A DNA stretch of 55,092 nt from CAZUVM01 sp964623885 (GTDB taxonomy: Bacteria; Verrucomicrobiota; Verrucomicrobiia; Limisphaerales; UBA8199): positions 1 to 55,092 of the forward strand of contig CAZUVM010000161.1 of the NCBI GenBank assembly GCA_964623885.1, in the 5' to 3' direction. This document shows, in pieces, positions 35,870 to 43,964 of this stretch. The notes under the pieces were generated by a model that was not told the DNA's origin, ran no database searches, and saw nothing but the letters and a program-made list of their open reading frames with translations. The position numbers and the translations under genes are program-made. Each line of letters starts with the position of its first letter. The first letter of the stretch is position 1.

Positions 35870-36235
35870 ATGTTTGAGCACCGCAAACAACCCTTGGCAC
35901 CGCGTCGGGTTTTCTATGCTCGGCTCGGCCGGAGTTTCGCTGTTGCGGCCGTCATTGTGCTGGCTGCTCTGGGCGTCGGGATGCTGGGTTATCACACTCT
36001 GGAGCGGATGTCGTGGCTGGATGCATTTGTAAATGCCGCGATGATCCTTTCAGGCATGGGTCCGGTCGGCACGCTCCAAAGCGGGGCGGGGAAGTTATTC
36101 GCCGGGTGCTACGCGCTGTTCAGCGGGCTTGTGTTCATTTCGGTTACCGGCGTGTTGTTTGCGCCAATTTTTCACCGGTTCATCCACAAATTTCACATCG
36201 ACGTGGAGGATAGAAGAGAGCGAAGCAAAAAGTGA
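35870..36235 (+). CDS. Small two-helix membrane protein resembling a potassium-channel pore module
   Basis: A 121-residue protein with two membrane helices (about 22-42 and 75-98) separated by a short re-entrant-like segment. The layout, and the sequences SWLDAFVNAAMIL before the loop and GAGKLFAGCYALFSGLVFIS after it, resemble two-TM potassium channels. The selectivity-filter position, where TVGYGD is expected, reads SGMGPV (61-66). A conserved-looking HRFIHKFHID tail follows. Either a channel-fold relative without K+ selectivity or an unrelated two-helix protein with chance likeness; I favour the former. Convergent with the DUF3472 gene. Confidence 0.7.
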   Translation: MFEHRKQPLAPRRVFYARLGRSFAVAAVIVLAALGVGMLGYHTLERMSWLDAFVNAAMILSGMGPVGTLQSGAGKLFAGCYALFSGLVFISVTGVLFAPIFHRFIHKFHIDVEDRRERSKK

Positions 36236-36244
36236 GCAACGACA

Positions 36245-37147
36245 CTAATGACCAGAGAACGCCGCCAACCAATCGGGAGGTTTGGATTGGTTTGTTGACA
36301 ATACAATAAGGCTTCTCAGTTTAGTGGATGGCTGGATCTCGCCCCCGGTCGCCAGGAAAAAGCAACTAGCTTCCCTTCCAGCATCGATGTTGTCGGGCGA
36401 TTCCCATTCGGCACGGGACGCGGTGAAGCGCGCCTGCAAAAGCGGGAGCCACCGACCGTCCGTCGTCTTGACCCAACCGTTTCCGAAGCGGGCTCGGCGC
36501 TGTTCGTGAACGCTGTTTCCGTCGCGGCGAAAATCTTCAACAAATGAATAATAACCATGTAACGGCCTGCCGCCGGTCCGCGTTCGGAACGTGGCGAGAT
36601 GTTTCCAGGGTTGTTCACTGCCGGATCGAAAAGAGGAGGCGTAAGAAGTTTTCTCGCCTTCAATCGTTGCTTGAACGATAAACTGATTCGTCTCGCCAAT
36701 CCGCCAGGCATGTCGCCACATGCACTGAGCACCAGTACCCTCGCCCCCAAAACGTTTGATCCTCACACCGTCGCCCGAATCCAAGACTTCGACCCGGTCC
36801 TCTTTGTTGACCGCATTCGGGTTGTCGCCTTTCGTTGGGTCCCAAACCGAGAACAGGACGACTTTGTCCTCAGGCGCATCAAGCTGTTGGATGCCAAAGT
36901 ATCCGGTCTCCCAACCGCAGGCCATGAAGTATGAGCCATTCACCGATTTTTCGACTACGACTTCGTTGTAAAAGAGAGTTCCCTCAGGAGCCTGGTACTG
37001 CAGATGCACTGACCGCGCAGCGCGGAAAGTTTTTGAGTCGGCGGCCGAGCTTGGGAAGCCGAGCAAAAGCGTCAGCAAAACGCAAGCGTTCATGCTCCAC
37101 TGAATGCGAGCGGTCGCGCGCCTGTTCCATTTTGTGCTTTTCTTCAT
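36245..37147 (-). CDS. Secreted DUF3472-family protein
   Basis: A 300-residue exported protein (leader MNACVLLTLLLGFPSSAADS). Its core matches DUF3472: YFMACGWETGYFGIQQL, VVLFSVWDPT, VEVLDSGDGVRIKRFGGEGTG and QCMWRHAWRIGETNQFIVQA. Members are usually extracellular, sometimes with carbohydrate-binding modules, in organisms that degrade polysaccharides; enzymatic activity is not established. It is followed upstream (5 nt from its start) by the end of a glycosidase-like gene in the same orientation, so the two probably form an operon. Confidence 0.85.
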   Translation of the reverse strand: MKKSTKWNRRATARIQWSMNACVLLTLLLGFPSSAADSKTFRAARSVHLQYQAPEGTLFYNEVVVEKSVNGSYFMACGWETGYFGIQQLDAPEDKVVLFSVWDPTKGDNPNAVNKEDRVEVLDSGDGVRIKRFGGEGTGAQCMWRHAWRIGETNQFIVQATIEGEKTSYASSFRSGSEQPWKHLATFRTRTGGRPLHGYYSFVEDFRRDGNSVHEQRRARFGNGWVKTTDGRWLPLLQARFTASRAEWESPDNIDAGREASCFFLATGGEIQPSTKLRSLIVLSTNQSKPPDWLAAFSGH

Positions 37148-37152
37148 AAGAT

Positions 37153-38577
37153 CTAGCGACTTACCAGCAACGCGATATCTTCCTCGAAACCAGGAACCGT
37201 CATATTGAGCCTACCGCGGACAGCATCAGCTTTCGATTTTGCGATTGAACTGCAATTTTTTGGATCCAACCATTCAAGCCGGTAAGAACCTTCCGGGGTC
37301 GACATGATTAAGTTAAGCCCTTCAAAGGCGATTTGTCGTGGCGGGTGCTTTTTATCGATGGCGGCGGCTCGCAAATAAACCAAGTACTGGCTGCCGGGCT
37401 TCGCTAGTAAACGGGCGGTCATGCCGGCTGGCAATTGGGTGGCGAGCAACGAGTCATCCGGCCGCATATGGATAAAATCACAACGGTGCAGAGTCTGGGC
37501 CAGAAATTGGATTTGCCGCCGCAGGCTTGGATTACCGCCGCCGGGTTGCATAGCCGGGTAGACAAATGTTCCGTCCTCGTGTCCGGCCGTGAAGGAGTAA
37601 TCCAGATGGTTGAACAAGCCTCCTCCGGCGACGATGAAGTCCCATGCTTCCATGCGGTACGGCGCGTCGTTGGTTCCCCGAAATCCGGTCTCATTATCGC
37701 CTACGACTTTGTTCAAATGGTAATTGAGCGCAACGGTATCCGGCGGTGTGGCGTAATGGAAATTGAAGATTGAAACCTGTGGGTGAGGACCGGTCACCTG
37801 AGCTTTACTGTTGGCGATATTTTGAGAAATCAGGTGCCGACGTTTGAGCGGTCGCTCGGCTTCGGCGATTACATCGGCCATGTGACGCTGCCATTCGAGG
37901 GTGACCCCGCCGAAATAGGGCTCGTTACAGATCTCGTAATAGAGATTATCGAACGCGTTCAGTTCTGAAACCAACTTGCGCACCATTGATTCCTGGACCG
38001 CCAGCAAGCCTCCATTGCGATCCAAGGTATAAACGTTTGTCCGGCTGACGGCGCCGACGCCATTGATGTTGTTGCTCGCATGCATCGGGCTTAACCGCCA
38101 CATGCTCTCGTCATAGAACGGACAAAACAGGTTCAGCTCCACAACAATTCCATGCCGGCCGGCGCGCGACATGAAATCTTTCAGGCGTCTGAAATAAGGG
38201 GCGTCCCATTGATCGAGGTCGAACTTGTTGCCTCTATTGGCGTATCCGGGCACCGCGCTGCGTGCCCAAGGGCAAATGAAACGCCCTGGCAACGGCGCCA
38301 GCGTGTTACTCGCAATTTGAAATGCCGACGGCGGCTCGCAGTACGCTCCGGCCCACGTCCGTGTGCCGTTCAATCCTGTGTCCGCAAGTGTCTGCAAATA
38401 GCGCGGGTAATTGAAATCCAAGTTCAGCACCGCTCCATAATGTTCTCCCGAAGTGATGATTGCCATGGGTCGACCGCGAAACTGAAAATAATGCGGATTT
38501 TCGGGATGCAACGACAACGGTTCGGCGCTCAATGAGCCGAGGAGTCCTGTCAGCAGCAGTAGAGCCGCGCTTTGCAC
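37153..38577 (-). CDS. Secreted glycosidase-like (beta/alpha)8 protein
   Basis: A 474-residue exported protein (leader AALLLLTGLLGSLSAEP) resembling clan-A glycosidases such as the GH5/DUF4038 group: FRGRPMAIITSGEHYGAVLN, DTGLNGTRTWAGAY, HGIVVELNLFCPFYD. A catalytic acid/base region is at YYEICNEPYF (Glu about 219) and a candidate nucleophile at VGDNETGFRG (Glu about 296). The C-terminal 100 residues look like a beta-sandwich (QYLVYLRAAAIDKKHPP, YRLEWLDPKN), as in many such enzymes. It is first of a two-gene operon with the DUF3472 gene. Substrate unknown. Confidence 0.82.
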   Translation of the reverse strand: MQSAALLLLTGLLGSLSAEPLSLHPENPHYFQFRGRPMAIITSGEHYGAVLNLDFNYPRYLQTLADTGLNGTRTWAGAYCEPPSAFQIASNTLAPLPGRFICPWARSAVPGYANRGNKFDLDQWDAPYFRRLKDFMSRAGRHGIVVELNLFCPFYDESMWRLSPMHASNNINGVGAVSRTNVYTLDRNGGLLAVQESMVRKLVSELNAFDNLYYEICNEPYFGGVTLEWQRHMADVIAEAERPLKRRHLISQNIANSKAQVTGPHPQVSIFNFHYATPPDTVALNYHLNKVVGDNETGFRGTNDAPYRMEAWDFIVAGGGLFNHLDYSFTAGHEDGTFVYPAMQPGGGNPSLRRQIQFLAQTLHRCDFIHMRPDDSLLATQLPAGMTARLLAKPGSQYLVYLRAAAIDKKHPPRQIAFEGLNLIMSTPEGSYRLEWLDPKNCSSIAKSKADAVRGRLNMTVPGFEEDIALLVSR

Positions 38578-38754
38578 GGCGTTGGTCTAACTGAAATCCA
38601 ATCGCCGGGCAAGTGGCTTGACTCAAAGTTGATCGAAACTTTGTCCACAAATTTGAAGTGGTAATAAACCCCATACTTGGCTCCGAGCGCTCGCGCTATT
38701 CTTCAACGTAAATGATTATTTAACTGCAAACACCCCCATTACTTTACGAACACT

Positions 38755-39066
38755 ATGGAAACCAGATCTCCAGACGAACTCGAAGCCTCAACGGAAAAAC
38801 TCATTCGCGATCTGCAGGCGGTTGTTCACGATGGCGAAGCGCTGCTCCAGGCCGGCGTGCAAAACCTCAGCGAGCGCGGTATGGCGGCGCGCGAACGCCT
38901 CGCCGCCGCGCTTGAAGTGGCGAAAGAAACACGACGCAAGCTACAGAGCCGCGCGTTGCAGAGCGCTCAAGCCGCCGACCAAATGGTCCGCGAGCATCCG
39001 TACCAATCCGTGGGCGTGGCGTTTGGAGTCGGCATGTTGTTGGGCGTGCTGATGAACAGACGATGA
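38755..39066 (+). CDS. DUF883 (ElaB/YqjD-like) membrane-anchored protein
   Basis: A 103-residue helical protein: a long charged amphipathic helix (EKLIRDLQAVVHDGEALLQA, ERLAAALEVAKETRRKLQ) followed by EHPYQSVGVAFGVGMLLGVL and a terminal Arg pair, the hallmark C-terminal anchor of the ElaB/YqjD/YgaM family. In E. coli such proteins bind stationary-phase ribosomes at the membrane. The stop overlaps the next gene's ATG by four bases, and a YqjE-like and a YqjK-like gene follow, as in the enteric yqjD-yqjE-yqjK order. Confidence 0.9.
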   Translation: METRSPDELEASTEKLIRDLQAVVHDGEALLQAGVQNLSERGMAARERLAAALEVAKETRRKLQSRALQSAQAADQMVREHPYQSVGVAFGVGMLLGVLMNRR

Positions 39067-39449
39067 TCGCCAGCGGCAATCACCGCCCGCCGGGCTTAGG
39101 AGCCAGCCTCGGCCGGTTTATACACGCCGGACTGGGTTCCTTGCGGCTGCGCGCTGAACTCTTTGCTGTCGAGTGGCAGGAAGAAAGGCTGCGCATGACC
39201 GAGATCATGCTCTTTGGTTTCAGTCTGGCGTTGCTCGCCATGCTCGGCCTTTTGTTGTTTACCGGCATCATTATCTTTTTGTTCCCGCCGGAGTTCCGCC
39301 TTTACGTGGCGGGCGCGTTCACTCTTATCTACTGGGTTGCCGCCATTGGCGCCTGGCTCGGTCTTCGGTCGCGTCTCGCGCGCCACCCTTTTACTGAAAC
39401 GATCGATCAAACCCGAAAAGATGTCCAATGCCTGGCAACTTCGGATTAG
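39063..39449 (+). CDS. YqjE-like holin superfamily III membrane protein
   Basis: A 128-residue protein with an amphipathic N-terminal segment (FIHAGLGSLRLRAELFAVEWQ) and two membrane helices, MLFGFSLALLAMLGLLLFTG and YVAGAFTLIYWVAAIGAWLG. The RAELFAVEWQEERLR motif before the first helix is typical of YqjE and the actinobacterial holin III superfamily. It shares ATGA with the upstream DUF883 gene. Biological role is unclear even in E. coli; no link to phage is implied. Start fixed by the overlap. Confidence 0.88.
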   Translation: MIASGNHRPPGLGASLGRFIHAGLGSLRLRAELFAVEWQEERLRMTEIMLFGFSLALLAMLGLLLFTGIIIFLFPPEFRLYVAGAFTLIYWVAAIGAWLGLRSRLARHPFTETIDQTRKDVQCLATSD

Positions 39450-39766
39450 CTGAACTGCAGTCGAGGAAGCGCGCTCTTGTTGAGGCCAGCGAGGCACAGC
39501 GGGAGGTTCTGCTTGTTGAATTCGATAACCTGCGCCTTTCCGCCACCGCATTCCAGCGAAAGCTTAAGCTGTTCAGCACAGTGGCTTCTGGTCTGGGGCT
39601 GGTGGTTCCGTTAGTGCGCTCAATTTTTCGTTTCCGCGGCGACCTGGTCGCTCCGATTCGCAAAGAGCGATCCAAACGTTCGCTGTTGGGCACAGCACTG
39701 ACCGGTTGGCGGCTTTACCGCAAAGTCGCGCCGGTGCTCCAGACTTTTATTTCTCGACGCTTCTAA
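39428..39766 (+). CDS. YqjK-like small protein
   Basis: A 112-residue protein overlapping the YqjE-like gene by 22 nt. It has an N-terminal charged helix (LAELQSRKRALVEASEAQRE) similar to YqjK and a weakly hydrophobic middle (FSTVASGLGLVVPLVRSIFR), then a basic tail. The position third in the DUF883-YqjE operon is the strongest support. Function unknown. Confidence 0.72.
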   Translation: MPGNFGLAELQSRKRALVEASEAQREVLLVEFDNLRLSATAFQRKLKLFSTVASGLGLVVPLVRSIFRFRGDLVAPIRKERSKRSLLGTALTGWRLYRKVAPVLQTFISRRF

Positions 39767-39828
39767 CTCGGGCCGCAGGCCGAGTGCTCATCGCAGACCT
39801 CATAAAGGCTTGTAAGGGTATCCCTTTA

Positions 39829-39862
39829 GGCAACACACCCCACTTTTATGTGGGCTGTTGCC
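39829..39862 (+). terminator. Strong hairpin between yqj-like operon and barrel gene
   Basis: GGCAACA (39829-39835) pairs with TGTTGCC (39856-39862), and the inner CCCAC (39839-39843) pairs with GTGGG (39850-39854). A shorter AAGGGTATCCCTT hairpin lies just upstream. No T-run, so it may be a terminator for the upstream operon or a leader structure for the downstream gene. Confidence 0.4.
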
Positions 39863-39922
39863 CTTTATGTTGGGGTCAGGTTGGTTTTGTTCCAAATAAC
39901 AATTACCGAAGGGATCTAGTGT

Positions 39923-40510
39923 ATGAACATGAAACGCATTCTCAGCTTAACCATCTTGTTTTTTCTCACCGCTGCAGGCGCTCGCGCGGCCCATATTTGG
40001 CAAGATCCTTCCGGTTGGTGGACAGGTGTCACTGCACCCGACCCGAATGCGCCGCGCTATACCGGTAATGAATTATCGCTCGACCTGTTCGCATCGTACA
40101 TCAATCCCGAAGAAGAATTTCATGAATTATTTGAGCATAATATCCGGCATGGCAATTGGGGCGGCGGCGCCGGCGTGAATTACTTCTTTAGCGAGAACAT
40201 TGGTATTGGGGCGGATTTCAATGCCTCGGACAAAAACGCTGAAGAACTGGGCGGGATGTTTGATTACACGACCGGCAATCTTTACGTGCGTTTCCCGATC
40301 GCCAATTCGGGCCTCGCACCGTACGTTTTCGGCGGCGGCGGCCGCGGGATGAGCCCGGTCTGGAATTGGGTCTATGGCGGCGGGGTAGGGCTTGAGTATC
40401 GATTCACCCCGGCAACCGGCATCTTTAGCGATGCCCGTTTCCTTTGGAACGACACCTCGACAGCCCTGAACACCCTTACTATCCGGGCAGGCTTCCGGAT
40501 TGTTTTTTAA
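39923..40510 (+). CDS. Outer-membrane beta-barrel-like protein
   Basis: A 195-residue protein with a signal peptide (ILSLTILFFLTAAGARAA) and a pattern of alternating beta strands: NELSLDLFASYINPEEEF, GGGAGVNYFFSENIGIGADF, LYVRFPIANSGLAPYVFGGG and VYGGGVGLEYRFTPATGIFS. It ends in TIRAGFRIVF, whose terminal Phe and alternating hydrophobics fit an OmpA-like small barrel sorted by the Bam complex. No periplasmic domain. The 3' end overlaps the convergent PEP-CTERM gene by 32 nt. Function unknown. Confidence 0.82.
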   Translation: MNMKRILSLTILFFLTAAGARAAHIWQDPSGWWTGVTAPDPNAPRYTGNELSLDLFASYINPEEEFHELFEHNIRHGNWGGGAGVNYFFSENIGIGADFNASDKNAEELGGMFDYTTGNLYVRFPIANSGLAPYVFGGGGRGMSPVWNWVYGGGVGLEYRFTPATGIFSDARFLWNDTSTALNTLTIRAGFRIVF

Positions 40511-41255
40511 ACGCTGCGCCTAAACTGACCAACCCCGCTACTCCGCCGAATATTCCGAGCGCGATGTGGGTTGGCTCGGGAACGGGGCTGGGGTAAACGT
40601 GGTAGTTGTCGAACGTATCCGTGCCATAGCCGACGGTGCCGTTAATGGTTTCAAAGCTCTCGAGCGATCTTGAGCCATCTGTCGTTATATAGGTTGACTC
40701 GAATTTGAAGGAACCGCCGGCACCAGTGATGCCGATATCGCTCCAATCGATGTTGAAGCTGAAGTCGCGAGCGCCAGGATTCGCCGAGTAATCCGGGAGA
40801 TTGCGGGCAATGTACATGCTCGAGTCGCTGTTTAATTGATACAGAGCACTGATCGGACGATAGGCGTTAAGGACAATGGCGTAATCGGCGGCAAATCCGT
40901 TGGCAAACACCACAGTGGACTTTGACGTTCCAGCGGGATTTACACCGGAGATGGATCGCTTGGCGTAAGTGGATTTGTCGGTAAGTGCAGCAGTGCTGGT
41001 AAACCCCTGGCCGGAAACCGAATCAATGAAGATCACCAGGCTGTAAGCAAAGATATCCGAGGCGGAGCCGCCCCGCGTAAATGTTCCTGAAATAGTGCTG
41101 CCGTTGTCCGTGAACGTCAGTTTGCCGTTGCCCACAATTCCGTTGAAATCAGGGGGAGAAACAACCTGGTTCCCATTGTAGACGGCTGCGGGCGAAGTGA
41201 GCGCACCCAGCGAAAGCAGCGCTAAACCAGCGACGGCAGAAAGGCACATTCTCAT
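40479..41255 (-). CDS. PEP-CTERM sorting-domain protein
   Basis: A 258-residue exported protein from ATG 41255 (leader CLSAVAGLALLSLGALTSPAAV). The C-terminus has the sorting signal VPEPTHIALGIFGGVAGLVSLG followed by a basic tail (AAFKKQSG), the PEP-CTERM layout recognised by exosortase systems and linked to biofilm or exopolysaccharide. The middle is beta-rich and unassigned (TDNGSTISGTFTRGGSASDI, ARDFSFNIDWSDIGITGAGG). No exosortase gene is in the window. Its last 32 nt overlap the convergent barrel gene. Confidence 0.85.
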   Translation of the reverse strand: MRMCLSAVAGLALLSLGALTSPAAVYNGNQVVSPPDFNGIVGNGKLTFTDNGSTISGTFTRGGSASDIFAYSLVIFIDSVSGQGFTSTAALTDKSTYAKRSISGVNPAGTSKSTVVFANGFAADYAIVLNAYRPISALYQLNSDSSMYIARNLPDYSANPGARDFSFNIDWSDIGITGAGGSFKFESTYITTDGSRSLESFETINGTVGYGTDTFDNYHVYPSPVPEPTHIALGIFGGVAGLVSLGAAFKKQSGSLPG

Positions 41256-41514
41256 GAGATCTTCAGGTTTCCTACTAAACAAAACCTCTCATAGCATAAG
41301 AAAACACGTTAGACAAGCAATTTTTTCGCGACTTGACCATCCCTGGTTTCCACGCTCAGTTTCCCTTTATGCGCGCGATGCGGCTTAGGGCCGCGGGTCG
41401 GGCTCTGGAATCGAGATGAAGACGGCATCCTTCGCGTTGCAGCGGCTTGTATTCCCTTTAACTCAGGTGTAGAGCTATTGCATCGGCTCGTAATAGGGAC
41501 AAAAGGATTCAGCT

Positions 41515-42642
41515 ATGATAGCGACGCAAATTCGGCAAAAGGACGCGATATTTTATTTTGTAGCGTACCCCTCAGAGGAACTACTCACCAGGGTCCGGTT
41601 CATCAGCCGATTCTACGGCGAAGGCGAGGAAATCCGGCCCGAGGAAGTGCCGGCGGAAGATGACGTGGCGCAATTCATTTCGCGGATCGAGCGCAGCGAA
41701 AAGGCGTTTCAGCGGGCGCTGTCGCGATCGAAGGTTAGATCGATTCGGAATTTTTACGAAACCGCCATCACCCAGCCGCCGATTCCCGGCACCGTCCTGC
41801 TGTTTACGTCCCAGAAGCTGCGCTTCCAGACCCTCGAGGGTCAGGAGAACATCGGGCATTTACAGGTGCCAGAGGAGAAATTCCTCATTATCGACGGGCA
41901 ACACCGTCTGGCAGCCCTGAGCTTTTACGAACGCACGCATCCTGACGAAGCCAAATCGATTTATGTACCGTGCGTGATTTTCGACGGGCGCAGCGATGAT
42001 TTTGCGACTGAGATGTTCGTGATCATCAACTCCACGCCCACGCGCATTAATAAGAGCCATCTGGTGGACTTGTATGAGCGGGTGTCCTGGGCTGAACCGG
42101 ACCGGCGATTTGCCGCGCGGATCGTTGAGATGCTCTACAGCGAGTCCGATAGCCCGTTGCGGTATCGCATCAATCGCCTGGGCGGCCGTAGCAAACAGGA
42201 AAAATGGATTCTTCAGGCCGAGCTTTTTAACGAGATCCATCGCTGGGTAAAACAAGCGTGGAGTAAAATTGAAAAGGAAGGCACCGACCGCCGCGCTGCC
42301 GAGCAATACTACGGGATAGTGCGGGACTTCCTCAAAGCCGCGGCTGAAGTTTTCCAGGATGCCTGGGGCAACGATAGCTACATGGTTACCAAGCCGGTGA
42401 CTTTAAAAGGCATGCTGCGGGTCTGCGCTGACCTTGCGGCCCAGGATGCCCAGCCCTCAGAAGGCCGCGTCCAGCGCTGGCGCGAACGGCTCGCGCCGTG
42501 GACAGAGCGCACGCGTGAGTTTCGCAATGAAGGGTTTTACGAACGCTTCGCCGCCAAGGGCCAGGTCGAACGCGTTGCGCGCATCCATCGAGAGTTGCTC
42601 AAAACGGCAGGTATTCAGTCCCGCGGCGCCAAAGGCGGGTGA
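41515..42642 (+). CDS. DGQHR-domain protein (DndB/DpdB-like)
   Basis: A 375-residue protein with the family-naming motif FLIIDGQHRLAALSF (about 127). Flanking conserved elements are VRSIRNFYETAITQPPIPGT upstream and CVIFDGRSDDFATEMFVIIN then STPTRINKSHLVDLYE downstream, as in DndB-type proteins. DndB regulates DNA phosphorothioation; DpdB and related DGQHR proteins belong to other DNA-modification or defence systems. None of the dnd, dpd or other defence partners is adjacent, so it is an orphan here. The gene sits next to, but convergent with, the BMC operon. No signal peptide. ATG 41515 is preceded by AGGATTCAGCT. Confidence 0.85.
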   Translation: MIATQIRQKDAIFYFVAYPSEELLTRVRFISRFYGEGEEIRPEEVPAEDDVAQFISRIERSEKAFQRALSRSKVRSIRNFYETAITQPPIPGTVLLFTSQKLRFQTLEGQENIGHLQVPEEKFLIIDGQHRLAALSFYERTHPDEAKSIYVPCVIFDGRSDDFATEMFVIINSTPTRINKSHLVDLYERVSWAEPDRRFAARIVEMLYSESDSPLRYRINRLGGRSKQEKWILQAELFNEIHRWVKQAWSKIEKEGTDRRAAEQYYGIVRDFLKAAAEVFQDAWGNDSYMVTKPVTLKGMLRVCADLAAQDAQPSEGRVQRWRERLAPWTERTREFRNEGFYERFAAKGQVERVARIHRELLKTAGIQSRGAKGG

Positions 42643-42688
42643 GCGATAAGCGATAATGGGCGAAGCGAAGTTGAAGTGGAAAATTGGA

Positions 42689-42703
42689 ACGCCGAGACGG
42701 CGT
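42689..42703. terminator. GC-rich hairpin between convergent DGQHR and BMC genes
   Basis: ACGCCG and CGGCGT pair perfectly around AGA. It is located where both the plus-strand DGQHR gene and the minus-strand BMC operon end, consistent with a bidirectional stop, though no T-run is present. Confidence 0.4.
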
Positions 42704-42720
42704 CCCTACCATTTGCTATT

Positions 42721-43953
42721 TCACCCGAACTTTCGGGTCAGCCTTGCCTGGTCATAGGCGAGCCGTTCCGCGGCGGTCATTCGCTCGAAATCGGGTGCGC
42801 CGTTTGCCAAAGCTGGCCAGCCACGAACCTGTGAGGATGAAGATGAGCCACTCATAGAGACGACACTCCTGGCCGCGCTCGCACCTTCGTAGCTCGTCGT
42901 TTGGTCTGTGAGCTCGAGATCTTTTTCCAGCGGCAGCTTGGGTTTGATGCCGCGCCCTTGCAACACGCCGTGATAAGCGCGCACTGCTTCCTCGGGCGAA
43001 ATCTTGCCGTCGGTAATCAGGCGCAGCATTTCGATAAAGGCAAGCTGGTGCTCGGCATTGTTAATCTTGCGTCCAAACAAGGCGACTCGGGCGCCGTATT
43101 TCTGCGCGTCGTGAATGAGCTTGAACGCATCGTAAGTGGTCCCGGCGCTGCCGCCGAGGATGCCGACCACCAGGTTAGGATCGTATTGCGCGAGTTCTTC
43201 CATCGCGCGTGGACCGTGATAGACAATTTTGAGAAACATCGGCCGGCCGGATTGCGGGACGCCCGCCAGGCTGCGAATGATGTTATCATTGATGAACTCC
43301 CCAAGTTTTTCGGGCGCGACATTGCTGGCCACGTTGGGATCGAAGACTTCCAGGAAGTAGCGGAATTTTTTTTGTTCGGCTTCTTCGCGAAATGCCTTGA
43401 ACGCCAAGAGAGTGTCTCGGTCCTGCTCGAGGTCGTTGACGAAAGTGACCGAATACAAGCCCAGATTCGCGCCAGGGAATTCCGCGGCGGTACGGTCGCA
43501 TTCGATCTTGCCGCATTGGATCTGGTCGATTGTTGCCGTGCGAAATGGCTGCGCCGGTTCGCGGATATAGCACCCATGGCGCACGGCCCAAACGTCGGTG
43601 GCATCATTGGCGCGCGCCGCCGGGGTTACGTGCGAGTCGCGAAACAGTCCCTCTTTGATGGTGAGTTGCTCATTGACGTAGGCAGACATCAACGTGATGT
43701 CGACCAGTCCCTGTTGCACCACCTCGCGGATGATATCCAGGAACTCCGGTAGATTCCGATAGCCATATTCCGCCCGTGTCCAGACTTCAGGCGAAAATCG
43801 GCCCGGACGTTCGCCGCGTCGCGAGAGATAGCCGCGCGGCCCGGGAGCCCGGACGCCAAATGCCATGTCCGCATCCTTGGCATCAGCGATGATGAAGGCG
43901 CGGGAGGAGGGATTGGATTTAATCTCCGCAAGTTTGGTGTCCAGAGATTTCAT
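42721..43953 (-). CDS. BMC-associated aldolase-fold protein with C-terminal encapsulation-like helix
   Basis: Last gene of the microcompartment operon, 410 residues. The body looks like a class I aldolase-type TIM barrel (FbaB/LacD/DeoC kind): AFIIADAKDADMAFGVRAPG, VDITLMSAYVNEQL, FRYFLEVFDPNVAS, PMFLKIVYHGPRAMEEL and NLVVGILGGSAGTTYDAFKL. The Lys in FLKIVYHG is a candidate Schiff-base residue. A Ser-rich linker (about 365-385) leads to a C-terminal amphipathic helix FERMTAAERLAYDQARLTRK, which has the form of a BMC encapsulation peptide. A homologue of unknown function occurs in PVM-type BMC loci as I remember them. A repeat element separates it from the class II aldolase gene upstream. Reaction unknown. 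Confidence 0.75.
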   Translation of the reverse strand: MKSLDTKLAEIKSNPSSRAFIIADAKDADMAFGVRAPGPRGYLSRRGERPGRFSPEVWTRAEYGYRNLPEFLDIIREVVQQGLVDITLMSAYVNEQLTIKEGLFRDSHVTPAARANDATDVWAVRHGCYIREPAQPFRTATIDQIQCGKIECDRTAAEFPGANLGLYSVTFVNDLEQDRDTLLAFKAFREEAEQKKFRYFLEVFDPNVASNVAPEKLGEFINDNIIRSLAGVPQSGRPMFLKIVYHGPRAMEELAQYDPNLVVGILGGSAGTTYDAFKLIHDAQKYGARVALFGRKINNAEHQLAFIEMLRLITDGKISPEEAVRAYHGVLQGRGIKPKLPLEKDLELTDQTTSYEGASAARSVVSMSGSSSSSQVRGWPALANGAPDFERMTAAERLAYDQARLTRKFG

Positions 43954-43964
43954 TCCAGGGCTTT

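Noticed and set aside
39063..39449. Holin-like gene as a prophage sign
   Set aside because: The holin-III/YqjE family is chromosomal and here lies in a yqj-type operon; no phage structural, integrase or lysis genes are in the window.
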